A stretch of 64,000 nucleotides of DNA, taken from Zygnema circumcarinatum (taxonomy: Eukaryota > Streptophyta > Zygnematophyceae > Zygnematales > Zygnemataceae). The translations under genes and the position numbers were made by a program. Numbering within the stretch: position 1 is the first letter of the stretch; each line of letters starts with the position of its first letter. This document shows positions 63,001-64,000 of this stretch, piece after piece. The stretch covers positions 5,980,162 to 6,044,161 of the forward strand of contig CM074804.1 of assembly GCA_037447605.1 (NCBI GenBank). Reading direction: 5' to 3'. The notes under the pieces were generated by a model. The model searched no databases and was not told the origin of the DNA. It saw only the letters and a list, made by a program, of their open reading frames with translations.

Positions 63001-63976
63001 TGGGTTTCCTCCCGAAGTTCATACCTTACAGAACGATGGGCAAAGAAATGATGGCAAGGTGCATAATTTCAGTGAAGTCAGCTTGCCGAGAGCTTTGGCA
63101 GAAGTGAGGCAAGGTAGCCTTGTGATTCATTGCGACTGGGAAATAAGCGCGAGAGTATGCGGAGAACCTACATGTATTTTGGGTATGCAGTGATTTCATT
63201 TTTGGGCGATTGTGCAGAATGCTTACGACGTTGTATCTACAACGGTTGTAGTTTGCTTACGTGCATGCTTATGCTTACTTGTGGAAGGAGTGCTGGTTAG
63301 GCAATGACTCGTAGTATGCAAGCCTCCACAGCATGTCCAAATGAGTGGCATGTGGCAGCTGTGATGGAGTACGAGTGCCGGCAGAAAGGAGCTCAGCGAA
63401 TGGCGTGAGTCTTGTCGGCACTGATGAAGACTTCTCCATGCATCAAATAGATGGATTCAATTGTTTCTGCAAGACGAAGTGCAACTTCTCCTTCTCCCTG
63501 ACATTCTGGTGTATGTCAAATTTCAACCAGGCCCAGGAATTTGTCGCGTCGCAAAATCGGAAGGCTTACTAGATAAATCATGATTTTGCAGATTTCCTTC
63601 TGTCGTAGCAAGTGGAGGCAATGCCTGCACTATCCACTATTCGCGAAATGACCAGCAGGTGCGCTGCGACGCCCTCATCCTTATCCGTGTTGGATGGCAT
63701 CATTGCTGTCACCTTTGAGAAAAGGTGGTTGCAAGCCTGGTAATCCTCCAACGGAAAATTTCCTCTCTGCTCGTGTTTGCTTTGGGAAGTGGAGAGGGAC
63801 TGCTCTCGTTTGCCGTGATTGAGTTATCACTGTGTGAATCTGTGTTGATGATTCTGGGCTTGCTGCAGGTTTCCAAAGGTGACATGGTGCTAATGGATGC
63901 AGGCTGCGAATACTACGGCTATGCAAGTGACATCACCCGTGTCTGGCCGCCACGTGGCACTTTCTCCCCTGCTCAG
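60097..63976 (+). CDS. Mitochondrial intermediate-cleaving aminopeptidase P (ICP55/APP3-like), 3' end missing
   Basis: M24B metallopeptidase that removes one residue from N-termini of imported proteins. Exons in the window: 60097-60597, 61674-61952, 62416-62508, 62772-62978, 63301-63404, 63592-63658 and 63869-63976 (453 codons); the gene continues past the window. The N-terminus (MATKPAQLASWLFRS, basic/hydrophobic) looks mitochondrial. The aminopeptidase-P N domain begins DVDAGQPTPWSHPELLAPGE and includes YRQDADYLYLTGCQQPGG. The catalytic domain starts SGGNACTIHYSRND (substrate-binding His) and contains metal-ligand aspartates in LMDAGCEYYGYASDITRVWP. Remaining metal ligands (His and two Glu) lie outside the window. 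The long linker in exon 1 is unusual. Confidence 0.88.
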
Positions 63977-64000
63977 GTATGTTCTTTCAGCTGATAAGTA

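Overview
This is nuclear DNA of a streptophyte plant (land plant or close algal relative). The evidence is intron-rich genes with GT-AG junctions and plant-specific families: an ATL-type RING-H2 ligase, an LRR receptor kinase of the VIII-1/HPCA1 type, the plastid fibrillin FBN11/PAP14 fused to a kinase-like domain, a PAT16-type palmitoyltransferase and a plastid-targeted membrane protein. I cannot name the species. Gene bodies have moderate GC, while gene starts sit in very GC-rich, CpG-rich islands full of simple repeats and GTAC palindromes.

Layout, left to right: a telo-box/site II promoter and an ATL-like RING-H2 E3 ligase (+, 507-4086, with a 2.7 kb intron holding a CT microsatellite and a 10-N gap); a small unknown ORF (-, 4265-4609); RRN3/TIF-IA, the RNA polymerase I initiation factor (-, 15 exons, 12616-4872); an LRR receptor kinase (-, 23140-13639); a pogo/Emigrant-like TIR element (23649-24171); an F-box protein with about 27 LRRs and a long N-terminal extension (-, 29988-24760); a GC-rich island; a plastid membrane protein (-, 35524-32773); a RhoGAP-family gene with a tandemly duplicated exon (+, 37099-41774); PIG-A/GPI3 (+, 43705-46854); FBN11/PAP14/ORG1 (-, 53167-48041); a tiny mL60-like mitoribosomal gene (-, 55155-54119); a second TIR element (55666-55830); a PAT16-like DHHC palmitoyltransferase (+, 56341-59634); and the 5' part of a mitochondrial aminopeptidase P (ICP55/APP3 type; +, 60097 to the window edge).

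Exon models were built by hand. Each junction was accepted only when splice sites, reading phase and family sequence agreed; most multi-exon models close with no phase conflict. The genes are unrelated housekeeping and signalling genes, and I see no gene cluster or operon-like system. The most unusual observations are: a near-exact 65-bp dispersed repeat with a hairpin core; two TIR elements sharing a CAGTAGGGGGT terminus and TA target sites; an 88%-identical tandem exon pair in the RhoGAP gene, whose arginine finger is also missing; the F-box/LRR fusion architecture; and two GC-AG introns.
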